Shown here one piece after another: positions 33,952 to 43,571 of a stretch of DNA of 64,000 nucleotides. A program made the translations under genes and the position numbers. Position 1 is the first letter of the stretch. Every line of letters begins with the position of its first letter. Below the pieces are notes generated by a model. That model was not told the origin of the DNA. It did no database searches and was given only the letters and a program-made list of their open reading frames with translations. Source of the DNA: Saturnia japonica (lineage: Eukaryota > Arthropoda > Insecta > Lepidoptera > Saturniidae). The stretch spans positions 1,612,001-1,676,000 of the forward strand of contig CM065318.1 in the NCBI GenBank assembly GCA_033032175.1, read 5' to 3'.

Positions 33952-34040
33952 GAGTACCGCAGCCGCACTACCAACGTGCCGCCGCGCCGCGCCGTACTGC
34001 GAACGATGGTATGACGATACGTGCGATAGAGACAATAGAG
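33952..34040. repeat. GC-rich island related to 11304-11395
   Basis: Contains GCCGCGCCGCGCC with flanking 'gtatgacgatacgtgcg', echoing the GC-rich hairpin segment near 11304 in inverse orientation. Confidence 0.5.
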
Positions 34041-34076
34041 ATTCTTCTAATGTGTGGTTGTTATACATATTAATTA

Positions 34077-34357
34077 CTAGCTGTGCCCCACGGTTTCACC
34101 CGTGTTAATTTTATACGTCAAACATCGTCAACGCCACCCGTGTAGCTAATTTTTTATACTTTTTGTAAAACTATCGAAATTTTTATGAGGTATAAATTAA
34201 TTTTTCAAATGATAATATACCCTATGTTACTCGCTGATACTGTAGCTTTATATTGGTAAAATATTTTTTTTAATTGGTTCAGTAATAATTTTTGAGTTAA
34301 TCCATTACAAACTTAAAAAACAAAAAATCAAATCTCTCTTTATAATATTGGTATAGA
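34077..34357 (-). mobile_element. Non-autonomous Helitron, 281 bp, minus strand
   Basis: Minus-strand start TCTATACCAATATTATAAAG at 34357 and end '...cacagCTAG' at 34080-34077. It is preceded by A and followed by T, as expected for Helitron insertion at AT. It has no coding capacity. Confidence 0.82.
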
Positions 34358-34436
34358 TTTAATACAGAATTTTATTAATTTAATTATAATTTATATAATG
34401 ACCTCTTGTGATGTTTAATATAGTAACAATATCTTG

Positions 34437-34900
34437 AAATTATAATAATATAATAAATGTGAAAGTTTGTATGTTTGTTACTGAATAATGGAAAAACGGT
34501 TTAACAGATTTGAATCAAATTTAGCACAAAGATAGTATATGACCTGGATTAACACATAGGATACTTTTTATCCCGGTAGATGTCATAGCTTAACTAACTG
34601 TTAGTGTTTTTGGTTAGTTTATGTTCTATTGGAAACTACAATTTTATTCTGCGGTTCTATATGTTACATACTAGTTAATACTACCCTATCCTCGTTATAT
34701 CCTACTAAAATAAGATATATGTAAAATGTTGTGTGTTTCGATGTTTATTACGCAATCACACAAAAACGAACACATGGATTTGGATGAAATTTGGTACACT
34801 TATAGTTTATGACCTGAACTAACACATAAGACGCTAAATACCTTTGTTTTCCAATATCCACGCGAACGAAGTCGCGGGTACACCTATTATTAAATAATTG
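34437..34900 (+). repeat. Helitron-like repeat copies
   Basis: Two related blocks (34440-34600 and 34720-34890) share 'ggatttggatgaaatttggtaca'-type text and 'tatgacctg-attaacacata'. The second ends near 34895 in a Helitron-like GC-rich terminus with 'cgcgaacgaagtcgcggg'. Confidence 0.55.
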
Positions 34901-35173
34901 GACCAATGTTTTATTCTCATAAACTGTTGGAATTTTAATTTTAATTAATTAATTTATCAACTAAGTAATTGTTGCCACGATTTCACCCGTGTTAAATTTA
35001 TTTGATGAACTCTCCACCGCGCCATGCCGCCGTCGACAATCAATGCTATCCTATCATCGTTCACACTTCCTTTTACTTGCCTAAAGCTTTTCAGATTACT
35101 TGGAGTTCATTGTTACTGCTTCGCTCTTTAGGGTCTTATCGTGGTTATATAGTCTACAATCTTCCTCAATAAA

Positions 35174-35225
35174 TCTATACTAAAATTATAAAACTGAAGA
35201 GTTTGTTTGTTTGATTTCTTTAAGC
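35174..35225 (+). repeat. Helitron 5' terminal fragment
   Basis: Starts TCTATACTAAAATTATAAAA after an A, followed by 'gaagagtttgtttgtttg'. Only about 50 bases of the family are preserved. Confidence 0.55.
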
Positions 35226-35409
35226 AATAGAGGAATGCGCTTGGCCTCAATCTTACCTGATGGAAAGTAAAGATGAGGCCGATGATGTTTCCCCCTTACC
35301 TATTAAATGCCTATCTACTCTCCGCTTGAAGACTCCCAAGTTATAGGTGGATGGGAAAACAGACGACAGGAGTGAATTCCACTCCTTTGCCGTTCATAAA
35401 CAATGAGTA

Positions 35410-35645
35410 TTTTTCTACATACTTTTCGTTAAGTGACAATGTCAATATTTTAGGGGGTCTAAGTTCAATGGCACTGGACAGGATTCACAGTATTAATTTA
35501 TTTTATTTAATATATTAGTAACAGATATTATAGATAAATTTTAACTTTCTGCACTTTTTCTCCATATAAACTATAACCATGCCCAATCTTAAAGTATTCC
35601 GTGCACGCAATACGCTTAAAATGAGGTTTAATTCATAATAAAAAT
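35410..35645 (+). repeat. Interspersed repeat family A
   Basis: Aligns with 58400-58620 ('gtgacaatgtcaatatttt', 'ggtctaagttcaat', 'gatattatagataaat', 'ccgtgcacgcaatacgctta') and inverted with 54945-55180. The LINE described next begins shortly after its end. Confidence 0.75.
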
Positions 35646-35901
35646 CTTGTCACATATTTTTATTGCACAAAGCAGTAGGTGTTCTGTTTGGAACGGTGTA
35701 TTTATCGACACGCTTTAATATACGAGTCCACAGTGGTGGATCTCACTCGGTGAAGTTGTGCGCTGCGTTATTGTGTTTTGTATCGGAAGAATTACTTTTA
35801 CATATTTAAAACCGGTTTCGTTATCAGTTACATCTTGCCACGACTTTGTGCAGCGACGGACTAAGTCGTTTATTGTTAAACAATAATGAAGCTTATATGC
35901 T

Positions 35902-37308
35902 ATGGCAGAAGTTACAATTTCAAATGAAGAGGTTAATATATTAATGAACAGTGAAGGACCATCAAACCAAGATTTAGACGAACTAATCGATGCAGAAGGT
36001 CACTTAAATGTAGATACTACCCATGCGAATAAAAGAAAACGAATCATGAGTGATGAAGATGAAAACTGGACTGTAGTTACTAGAACGGTAAAAAAAGTAA
36101 GTCATGATGAAAATTATTTTGAAATTACTATTAGTTCCAACGAAAAGTTGCCAAAACAATTTGCGTTAGCGAAGATATTCAAAAATGCCAACATTATAAA
36201 TATATATAGGGTTAAATATATAAACGCATACAAAATATCTATACTATTTGAAAAGGAGATTGATTCAAATAATTTATTTAATTGCAAACCCTTGTTAGAC
36301 CTTGGCTGGAGAATTCAAAAAACTTCTGAGTTGAACCTATCATTCGGTGTAATCAGGAACATTGATATAGAGTTGACAGAAGAGGAAATAAAAGAACATA
36401 TCTCAAGCACAATCAAAATTGTACATTTAAATCGCCTTAAACGAAGAGAATCTGAAGGAACTGGGTGGGTAGAGAGTGAAACAATTAAATTATGTTTTCA
36501 AGGCTCATCTCTTCCGCCTTTTATTTATATATATGACATGCGAGTAAAAGTGGACCCATATATATTTCCCGTTACACAATGTATTCGTTGCTGGAAATTT
36601 GGACACATGGTCAAAGTTTGTCCCGCTAAGAAAATTATTTGCCCAAAGTGTGGAGACAATCATCCATCTTGCGATAATCATCAGCTTAAGTGCGTGAATT
36701 GTTTAGGTAATCATTCGTCTATATCTAAAGAATGTCCAGTCTATTTGAAAGAAAAGAAAATACGTATAATAATGGCAGAATTTAACTGTACTTTTAAAAA
36801 AGCTTCTACAATGTATGTACCTCCCGAATCTTATACTCAAGATACGGACTTTGAAAATCGTGTAACGAATGATCTACCAGAACCTACAAGCTCGGCTATG
36901 AATGTTCCCGAGTCTAACGCTACAACCAAAACTACTTATGCTAATATTACCAAAAGAAAAAAACAAGAAAAACCTGGGATCCCTTCAAACCCACAAAAAT
37001 CAACCAAGGGAAACAAACAGAAACATAAATCCCAGGTAGAAGATTATTATGAATTTTGGAACGAGAGTTTGGAGATGGAACAAAATGATGAAGCCGAAGA
37101 GGAGAGTAAAACAGAGAGGAATAGAAGAAGTTCAGAACATTCATTCAGTAACTTGTTACTTAAATTGAAGATCATTATCTTAGATAAACAGAATTCCGTA
37201 ATGGAAAAAATTAAAGAAGTTATGTCAATTAGTATCGAATGGGTAACGAAATGGATTATTGACAATATATGTGAAGGGTCTTTATTTAAATATTTTTATA
37301 ATGGATAA
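35902..37308 (+). CDS. LINE ORF1 nucleic-acid-binding protein
   Basis: This is a 468-residue gag-like protein. The N-terminal half is acidic then lysine-rich and contains an esterase-free, RRM-like spacer without clear motif. Residues about 227-282 hold three tandem CCHC-type zinc knuckles (CIRCWKFGHMVKVC, CPKCGDNHPSC and CVNCLGNHSSISKEC), the typical RNA-binding end of ORF1 in Jockey and I-type LINEs. The C-terminal third is charged (K/E-rich) and probably disordered. ORF1 proteins coat LINE RNA to make the ribonucleoprotein. There are no stops or frameshifts. ORF1 ends TAA 37306-37308 inside the ATG region of ORF2. The start at 35902 is the first ATG of the long frame; the ATG at 35887 is in another frame. 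Confidence 0.93.
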   Translation: MAEVTISNEEVNILMNSEGPSNQDLDELIDAEGHLNVDTTHANKRKRIMSDEDENWTVVTRTVKKVSHDENYFEITISSNEKLPKQFALAKIFKNANIINIYRVKYINAYKISILFEKEIDSNNLFNCKPLLDLGWRIQKTSELNLSFGVIRNIDIELTEEEIKEHISSTIKIVHLNRLKRRESEGTGWVESETIKLCFQGSSLPPFIYIYDMRVKVDPYIFPVTQCIRCWKFGHMVKVCPAKKIICPKCGDNHPSCDNHQLKCVNCLGNHSSISKECPVYLKEKKIRIIMAEFNCTFKKASTMYVPPESYTQDTDFENRVTNDLPEPTSSAMNVPESNATTKTTYANITKRKKQEKPGIPSNPQKSTKGNKQKHKSQVEDYYEFWNESLEMEQNDEAEEESKTERNRRSSEHSFSNLLLKLKIIILDKQNSVMEKIKEVMSISIEWVTKWIIDNICEGSLFKYFYNG

Positions 37309-40300
37309 AGTCATTACCATTAACTTATTGCAGTGGAACGCCCAGAGCATTAAACCAAAAACAGATTCCTTTTTACAACTACTTGTTCAAGAAAAAATTC
37401 ACATCGCTGCTGTTAGCGAAACTTGGTTAATCCCCGAAAGTACGTTTAAGTTAAGTAACTATAATGTATTTCGAGTCGATAGACGCGATTCATATGGAGG
37501 CGTAGCTATTATAACACATAAATCAATCCAGGCTCGACTAGTACATATTCAAAACATAAACCCTGGAATAGAAATTGTTGGTGTCAAAGTGTCTAACTGT
37601 AATTATTTAGAACTTATTATTTCAATATATTGCCCACCTGTGGTACAAAGTACACAAAGGGACTGGGACTATATTTTCTCTTTAGCTTCAAGGAAGTCGT
37701 TGATTTTAGGTGATCTAAATGGACATCATCCATGTTGGTCCAATAGGATGAATCTGAGAGGTAACATTATCTTTGATTCCACTATCGTTAACGATTTGGT
37801 GTCTTTAAATGATGGCAATCCTACTCGAGTAAAGCTAGTCAATGGAGCGCTACAAGAATCATCTCCAGATATATCACTCGCATCTACTGACATAGCATGT
37901 AAATTTGCATGGACTGTAACAAACGAAACCCTAGGCAGTGACCACTTAATTATTAAATTATCAACCTCTATTGATCGTTTACCGAATATTAAAAATAGAA
38001 GAAATTTTAAAAAGGCTGATTGGATTTCCTACAATCAGTATATTGAAACACTGTGCCCTAATTTGAATATGTTTAAAGATATACAAGAAATATACAATTC
38101 ATTTATAAATATTATTAACAGCGCAGCAGACATGTATATACCTTTTTACAAAAGTAACAATAACCCAAGTAGCAAATTTATACCGAAACCTTATTGGAAT
38201 CAATTCTTGTCTAAAGCTGTGGCACAGCGAAGGTTAGCCTTAACTACATTGAAGAGAAATCCTACCCCGAGAAACTTTGACCTTTTGAAAGAAAAAATCA
38301 GGATCAGTCAAAAATTAATTAGAAATGCTAAAAACAAAGCATGGTACCAATTCTGTTCATCCGTAGATCAAATGACATCATCTACTGAGATGTGGCGTCA
38401 AATGAAATGGCTAAAGGGTGGAAAAATAGCACGAGCTCAAATTGATCCCTTAATAATTAAAAATCTTTTACACGACTTAACACCTGATTACGTAAACCCT
38501 AATGAACCTCTTTTTGACTCACATAACACCATATTAGAATCAATAATTTCTATACAGGAACTTGAAAAATCTATAAAATCCAAAGACACAGCTCCAGGTA
38601 CTGACAACATTTCATATTCCATGGTTAAAAACTTACCTGATAATGCAAAACATGTTCTTTTAGGCATATACAATAATATTTTGCAAAAAGGATATGTACC
38701 AAATCAGTGGCGATTTATTCATATTATCCCTATTCCTAAACCAGGGCGTATACATGTTAATTCTTCTTCAATACGCCCAATAGCGCTTATATCCTGCTTA
38801 TGCAAAAATTTTCATACTATACTTAATAAACGGATTGAATGGTTTTTAGAAAGAAACAACTTTTTCGATGAAAATATGACGGGTTTTAGGAAAGGTCAGT
38901 CATGCCTTAATAATCTCAGTACATTGGTAACCCGAATACAAACCGGCTTTTCAAAAGATTTGGTAACTCTTGGCTGCTTTATAGATATTGATAATGCATA
39001 CAATAACATAGATATTCAGGTGCTGCTAAATAATTTAAATGATATAAGCTTGGGGTCTAGGATTTGCAAATATCTGTGGTCTTTTCTTAAACAAAGAACA
39101 CTTACAATAGAATCAGAGGGACATATTCTTATGAGAAGTGCAAGTCGAGGTCTTGCCCAAGGAGACCCTTTATCTCCTTTGCTTTTTAATATAGCTACCG
39201 CAAACATATGCAAACAGATATCAAATATTTTTATATCTCAATATGCTGATGACTTTGTTTTATACAAAGTCTGTAAAAATATTTCCGAAGCAAGCACTCA
39301 TTTACAAGTAGCTCTTAATGAAACTCAATCTATGTTAAGTGACCTCGGTTTGGAAATTTCACCAACAAAAAGTAATATCTGTCTCTTTAAAAAGGGTGTA
39401 AATAGAAACAACATAGACATCAAAATTAAAGGTATTCCAATTCAAATAACTGACGCAGTAAAATATTTGGGGATGTGGTTGGATCGATCTCTAAAATGGA
39501 GTAAACATATTAATGAACTTTCAGAATCTACCTCGAAATTTCTTAATGTTTTTAAAGTTTTAGCTGGTTCTAATTGGGGCGTCCACCCAAAACATTTAAT
39601 AAGATTATATATCAACATAATTCGGAGTCGAATTGATTTTGGTAGCTTTCTTTATGATAATAGTGCTCAGTCTAATCTATATAAACTTGATAAAATTCAA
39701 AATCAGGCTATGAGAATTATTGGGAGTTTTGTTAAAAGTACTCCTATCCACATAATGGAAAGTGAACTGAGCATATATCCATTACACCTTAGGAGAAAGT
39801 ATTTAGCTGGAAAATTTTTACTTAAATCTAAATCATTTGTGAAAAACAACCTCGTTAAGCTAATAGATGAATTATCCACTTCTCTTCAAACACGTTATTG
39901 GCGTAATAAAAAGAAACCATTATTGGCCTGTGCGTATATTAGCTTTAAAAGTATATCAATACACTCTAGCATAAATCTTGAAATGTTTTCCTTACATACG
40001 TGGGTTGACAGCATAGACCTAACAATTAGGCTAAATATAGATGGTATCACGAAACCAAAACGTCAATATAATTCCCTCCAAATAAAAACTATTTGTGACC
40101 AATATATTAATTGCCAATATCAAAAGTTTACAAAAATATACACAGACGGATCTAAAGATGGGAATTATATAGGTGCCGCATTTTTTGAGTCAAATTACGA
40201 AACTTCTATGAAATTCAAAATTAATGAAAATGTTTCAATTATGCATGCTGAGTTATTAGCTATTTCGGAAGCTCTAGCGTTTGTTCAGTCAACTGACTCT

Positions 40301-40975
40301 ATAGAAGTTGTTATACTAACTGACTCGAAAAGTGCTCTTCAACATGTAGCTAGATGTACCTCGACTTTTCGAGGAACACCGTTAGCCTACACTATCTTAA
40401 AACAATTACTTGATTTAAAGAAGAATAACAGAGTAATTGTTATGCAGTGGATACCATCTCATATAAACATAGCCGGGAATGAAAGAGCTGACCTCTTAGC
40501 CAGGCAAGGATCTTCCGACGGTATTCCAATTAAAGTATTACCAACGCATTTTGATTTATGTTACATGTTAAAAAATGACTGCTATTTTCATTGGAAAGAA
40601 TACTTCGACGAACGCTCTAGATCCAAAGGAATATGGTACAAAACGATACAACCGCATCCTTTAAAGACTCCTTGGATAGAAAATATCACAATTAATCGGC
40701 AAGAAGCCATAACAGGAATGAGATTACGCTCGGGACACATTCCATCGAAAAAATTCGCATTTATGATGCATAAAACGCCATCTCCAATGTGTCCGACTTG
40801 CGGAATCATAGATGATGTGCACCACATTCTGGTGGAGTGTGTTCGTAGTGAATCCACTAGGTCTAAACTTAATGCTTCTGGTTCGTTCCACATTGGTATA
40901 TATAATTCCATTTTGGCCGACCCTTCGTCTTTTTTTGCTAGGGAGCTATTTAAAATTAAGTTAAGTAATTGTTAA
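37301..40975 (+). CDS. LINE ORF2: endonuclease, reverse transcriptase, RNase H
   Basis: A 1224-residue intact polyprotein. The N-terminus is an exonuclease-endonuclease-phosphatase endonuclease with QWNAQS near residue 12, LGDLNGHH (Asp138, Asn140) and GSDHL (Asp214, His215), which nicks target DNA. The reverse transcriptase has its A-like region at GCFIDIDNAY, the GDPLSPLLFNI block and the catalytic YADD (648-651). RNase H follows, with TDGSKDG (Asp949), a Glu in MHAELLAISEAL, LTDSKSAL and the HINIAGNERAD end. The protein ends in a CCHC-like CPTCGIIDDVHHILVEC from residue 1164. The start overlaps ORF1: ATGGATAA contains both the ORF2 ATG and the ORF1 stop. The frame could be extended 14 codons upstream, but the overlapping ATG fits LINE practice better. 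All catalytic residues I can check are present. Confidence 0.94.
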   Translation: MDKVITINLLQWNAQSIKPKTDSFLQLLVQEKIHIAAVSETWLIPESTFKLSNYNVFRVDRRDSYGGVAIITHKSIQARLVHIQNINPGIEIVGVKVSNCNYLELIISIYCPPVVQSTQRDWDYIFSLASRKSLILGDLNGHHPCWSNRMNLRGNIIFDSTIVNDLVSLNDGNPTRVKLVNGALQESSPDISLASTDIACKFAWTVTNETLGSDHLIIKLSTSIDRLPNIKNRRNFKKADWISYNQYIETLCPNLNMFKDIQEIYNSFINIINSAADMYIPFYKSNNNPSSKFIPKPYWNQFLSKAVAQRRLALTTLKRNPTPRNFDLLKEKIRISQKLIRNAKNKAWYQFCSSVDQMTSSTEMWRQMKWLKGGKIARAQIDPLIIKNLLHDLTPDYVNPNEPLFDSHNTILESIISIQELEKSIKSKDTAPGTDNISYSMVKNLPDNAKHVLLGIYNNILQKGYVPNQWRFIHIIPIPKPGRIHVNSSSIRPIALISCLCKNFHTILNKRIEWFLERNNFFDENMTGFRKGQSCLNNLSTLVTRIQTGFSKDLVTLGCFIDIDNAYNNIDIQVLLNNLNDISLGSRICKYLWSFLKQRTLTIESEGHILMRSASRGLAQGDPLSPLLFNIATANICKQISNIFISQYADDFVLYKVCKNISEASTHLQVALNETQSMLSDLGLEISPTKSNICLFKKGVNRNNIDIKIKGIPIQITDAVKYLGMWLDRSLKWSKHINELSESTSKFLNVFKVLAGSNWGVHPKHLIRLYINIIRSRIDFGSFLYDNSAQSNLYKLDKIQNQAMRIIGSFVKSTPIHIMESELSIYPLHLRRKYLAGKFLLKSKSFVKNNLVKLIDELSTSLQTRYWRNKKKPLLACAYISFKSISIHSSINLEMFSLHTWVDSIDLTIRLNIDGITKPKRQYNSLQIKTICDQYINCQYQKFTKIYTDGSKDGNYIGAAFFESNYETSMKFKINENVSIMHAELLAISEALAFVQSTDSIEVVILTDSKSALQHVARCTSTFRGTPLAYTILKQLLDLKKNNRVIVMQWIPSHINIAGNERADLLARQGSSDGIPIKVLPTHFDLCYMLKNDCYFHWKEYFDERSRSKGIWYKTIQPHPLKTPWIENITINRQEAITGMRLRSGHIPSKKFAFMMHKTPSPMCPTCGIIDDVHHILVECVRSESTRSKLNASGSFHIGIYNSILADPSSFFARELFKIKLSNC

Positions 40976-41053
40976 TATTGGTTTTATGTTGTTTGGAAAT
41001 TGTCTTGTGAACTATAAATTACACAGGCAACTTAGTCGCCCAAGCGTCTAAGC

Positions 41054-41055
<2 letters not shown>

Positions 41056-41109
<54 letters not shown>
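41056..41109 (+). repeat. A54 tail of the LINE
   Basis: Fifty-four uninterrupted A residues directly follow 'cgtctaagcct'. Long pure A tails are seen in recent LINE insertions, because such tracts shorten and mutate quickly. Confidence 0.95.
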
Positions 41110-41111
<2 letters not shown>

Positions 41112-41145
41112 GCAAAATAAATGATCATAAGATTTAAGACCGCTT

Positions 41146-41151
41146 TTTATT
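41146..41151 (-). terminator. Polyadenylation signal of the receptor fragment
   Basis: Minus-strand AATAAA, about 136 bases downstream of the stop of the IR75-like last exon. The LINE's A tail ends only 36 bases further on. Confidence 0.5.
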
Positions 41152-41286
41152 TTCATTTTACAGATAACTTGATTTAATTATAGTTAAATTTTCATTGTAA
41201 AATTTTCTTAAATATACATGGGAAAAATAACGACCAGGCATAACATTACATTATACACTTAAAACTTTTATAATTCAATTTAAACT

Positions 41287-41494
41287 TTATTGAAATGTTG
41301 ATAACAATATCTCCAAAATAAGAATGATTACTGAAGCGATAAATCCGAAGGCTAATATAGTCAAAGGCGTCGAGAATTCCATAATAGAAACGGAAAATAA
41401 ACTTGTATCTGGGATTTTCATGCAGTGGGGCTTCGGTTCATCCCGGTTCCATCGGATCCTGTGCAGCAATCCTGACTCCCACATTTTACGGATT
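41287..41494 (-). CDS. IR75-like ionotropic receptor, last exon
   Basis: On the minus strand a splice acceptor (tttttttaaattatatcgcAG, AG at 41496-41495) is followed by an exon to the stop at 41289-41287. After one leftover base the frame reads IRKMWESGLL, then KPHCMKIPDTSLFSVSIMEF and a hydrophobic stretch FGFIASVIILILEILL. That is the end of the ligand-binding lobe, the extracellular pre-membrane segment and the final transmembrane helix with the conserved helix-ending Glu, as in insect variant ionotropic glutamate receptors. IR75-type receptors detect acids and amines in antennal neurons. Family assignment is from residue pattern and gene order with the exon at 42137-42828. Confidence 0.72.
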
Positions 41495-41584
41495 CTGCGA
41501 TATAATTTAAAAAAATCTTAAGTAGGTGAAAACTTAATTTTGAATTTTTAAATTAATAATAGTCTAAATTATTGCAGAGCGTGT

Positions 41585-41735
41585 CGGTGACGCGTAATCA
41601 CATGATACAGTATATACAATGTATTAGTGTATACAAGCGCAATACGTTACGAGCATGTCGAGGTCATCGGTGACGCCAAGGTGGCCAACGCGGCTAAAGA
41701 AGTTTTTCGTTCCAGAGCACCCACCATACCATCAA
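41585..41735 (-). repeat. Repeat copy inside the receptor intron
   Basis: Inverse copy of 4020-4205: 'gtatatacaatgtattagtg', 'atcggtgacgccaaggtgg' and 'gctaaagaagtttt'. It occupies about a quarter of the interval between the two receptor exons. Confidence 0.75.
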
Positions 41736-42136
41736 AACTTCTATTATGCCGGTAACCCCAAGAATTGGTCAGTTGAAATTTGTAACTAAAAAGATAACAC
41801 TACACTACATTAAAAATCATTAAATCTACAAGATGATTTTAAGGTAATTAAAATTTTATAGAGATCTTTTTCTCTTATTCGATTAAAGTGGTCTGTGGAA
41901 AGTGGCTGCTAACCAAACGCTGGTTTGATTCAAAATTAGTCTATCAAAACCTTTCTTAGCTTTCTGAGTAGTCATTAATATAATTTTTATTGTTAGTTTC
42001 AAATAAATATATGTTTAGAATTTTCTTACGAAAATCGGTATAGTAGATACATTTCAGTGTTTCAGAAGTTTACAATTAATATTTTTATTTATTTTAATAA
42101 ATGCGTAGTTATAATAATATGGTGCTACACACTTAC

Positions 42137-42828
42137 GTGAAATTATACATTTCTTGTAGATAATCCAACACTGTTAAATATTTCAACCTGTGGATAGCAT
42201 CAAACATGCTGGACTTCATCCTCTCGTTCTTCAAATATTCCTCTATATTTACAATTAAATTGTCAGTCATTACGACAACCATGCATTTCAATTGAACACC
42301 ACTAAGATAATTTCTCTTGTCTTTTTCTTTAATTTTGAAAACTTCGCTTCTTGAACCGAGTTTTCTTATAAATAATTTACCGTTATTTTTAAATCCCGTA
42401 TTGTATACATCGTACAAATAATTATTATCAATAATGGTCACGTCTGAATCTATTTCAATTGGGAAATCACTTAAAACATTTACGGTTGATGTTATATCGT
42501 TAGTGAGAAAGACCCAAGTGTATGGATAACGGAATTTATCTTCGATCTTGATCCTATTTATGAAACTTCCCCAACCATCGCAAGATGTGTTAACAATAAC
42601 ACCAAGTCTTGATAGATTATTCTTAATTCTTGTATCACTGTCTCTAATTCTTAGAGCATTCATTCTAATGTTGTTAATAAAAAGCACCTTCTGCATCTCA
42701 ATAGTGATTGAATTTGTGTGACAGTGAAACAATAAACCGTTATTTAAGTACTTGTACTTAAAGATATCCATCAGATATAGTAAATCCATATTAAGATATG
42801 GTAATAGCAAGTTATTGAAAATATTCAT
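42137..42828 (-). CDS. IR75-like ionotropic receptor, first coding exon
   Basis: This is 230 codons from the Met at 42828, ending at a consensus donor (TTCAC then GTAAGTG; GT at 42136-42135). The protein matches the amino-terminal region of IR75-type receptors: VNTSCDGWGSFINR, YPYTWVFLTNDI, SDVTIIDNNYLYDVYNTG, then LSGVQLKCMVVVM and the exon-end block LKYLTVLDYLQEMYNF. This precedes the S1 ligand-binding lobe in complete receptors. No signal peptide is obvious, so an earlier exon or an atypical start is possible. The donor leaves two bases, and the acceptor at 41495 supplies one, so the two exons are phase-compatible. However, the S1, pore and S2 regions (several hundred codons) cannot fit in the 642 bases between them. 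The gene is therefore a truncated or internally deleted copy, or its middle exons moved elsewhere. Confidence 0.75.
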
Positions 42829-42878
42829 ATTTGGTCATGGAACTTATAAGATTAATAGTAAAGATCATCTTCTTCTTC

Positions 42879-43072
42879 TCTTATATATAAAAATTGGTGT
42901 TTTTGTGTATGTTCTGTAAGTACTTCAAGACGGCTGCAGCAGTTTTGATAAAATTTTCAGACAAATTTTCATACTAGCCCAGCAGGTGATCCTGTAAAGT
43001 TTGTTAGTGATCGGATCAATGTTCCCTGTGGTCTCCAAAACTGCACAGCATCACGTGGCCAGGTTTTGCTAG
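42879..43072 (+). mobile_element. Short Helitron of a second terminal type
   Basis: Starts TCTTATATATAAAA and ends '...ggttttgCTAG' followed by T, with a GC-richer segment before the end. The start differs from the TCTATAC family, so it belongs to another Helitron family. It has no coding capacity. Confidence 0.6.
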
Positions 43073-43313
43073 TTCATAATAAATATCGTGCTGTATATTC
43101 TTTACCATGCCAACATATTTGCTTAGTAGTACAGTAAAGTGATGGAACTGTGCAGAGTATATTTGAAAGTGGTGACCACCAAGAGATCAATAATCCATCG
43201 CAAGTCGCTGCATCATGCTGGCCTGAAGAAATAGAAACTCGATGTACATTGGCTGATTCAGAAACGCAACACGCATAACTAAAGTACTATGACGAGTTGT
43301 ACGTTATACGCAT

Positions 43314-43498
43314 TGTTGAGAATCGGACCTTCTATAATTTATTTTTAATGTTTAATTTAAAAATTATATATAAATGTCATTTATTTTTTATTGTTCGTTC
43401 AATATACGTCAAATGTAATATATGGATTAAAAGATCGCCAATTTTCCTGTTTCTCTCCTAAGCCCTAATCTTTCACAAAAACTGAGCTATCCGCAACA
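43314..43498 (+). repeat. 5' LTR of the deleted BEL/Pao element
   Basis: Differs from the 3' LTR by about five substitutions and one base in a T run, mostly in the first half. Confidence 0.93.
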
Positions 43499-43571
43499 TT
43501 TTGGTCCTTCGAGTTAAAAATTTGAACTAAATATTATAAAAGTCCTGTCCATTTCAAAATTTTATTTTTTA

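Larger units (their letters stand above)
35690..41109 (+). mobile_element. Full-length non-LTR retrotransposon (I-group-like LINE)
   Basis: Two complete ORFs, a 3' untranslated stretch of 80 bases and a pure A tail of 54 bases (41056-41109). The 5' boundary is approximate: about 200 bases upstream of ORF1 are unlike the neighbouring family A repeat, but I could not find a target duplication matching the bases after the A tail (tagcaaaataaatg). The combination of ORF1 zinc knuckles, EEP endonuclease, reverse transcriptase, RNase H and a C-terminal Cys/His motif fits the I/LOA side of the LINE tree; assignment to a clade needs phylogeny. Confidence 0.9.

Noticed and set aside
33952..34040. CpG-island promoter of a host gene
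   Set aside because: No gene follows, and the sequence repeats the GC-rich motif near 11304, so it is a repeat.
38488..40911. Minus-strand frames under the LINE ORF2
   Set aside because: They are antisense shadows of an intact coding region.
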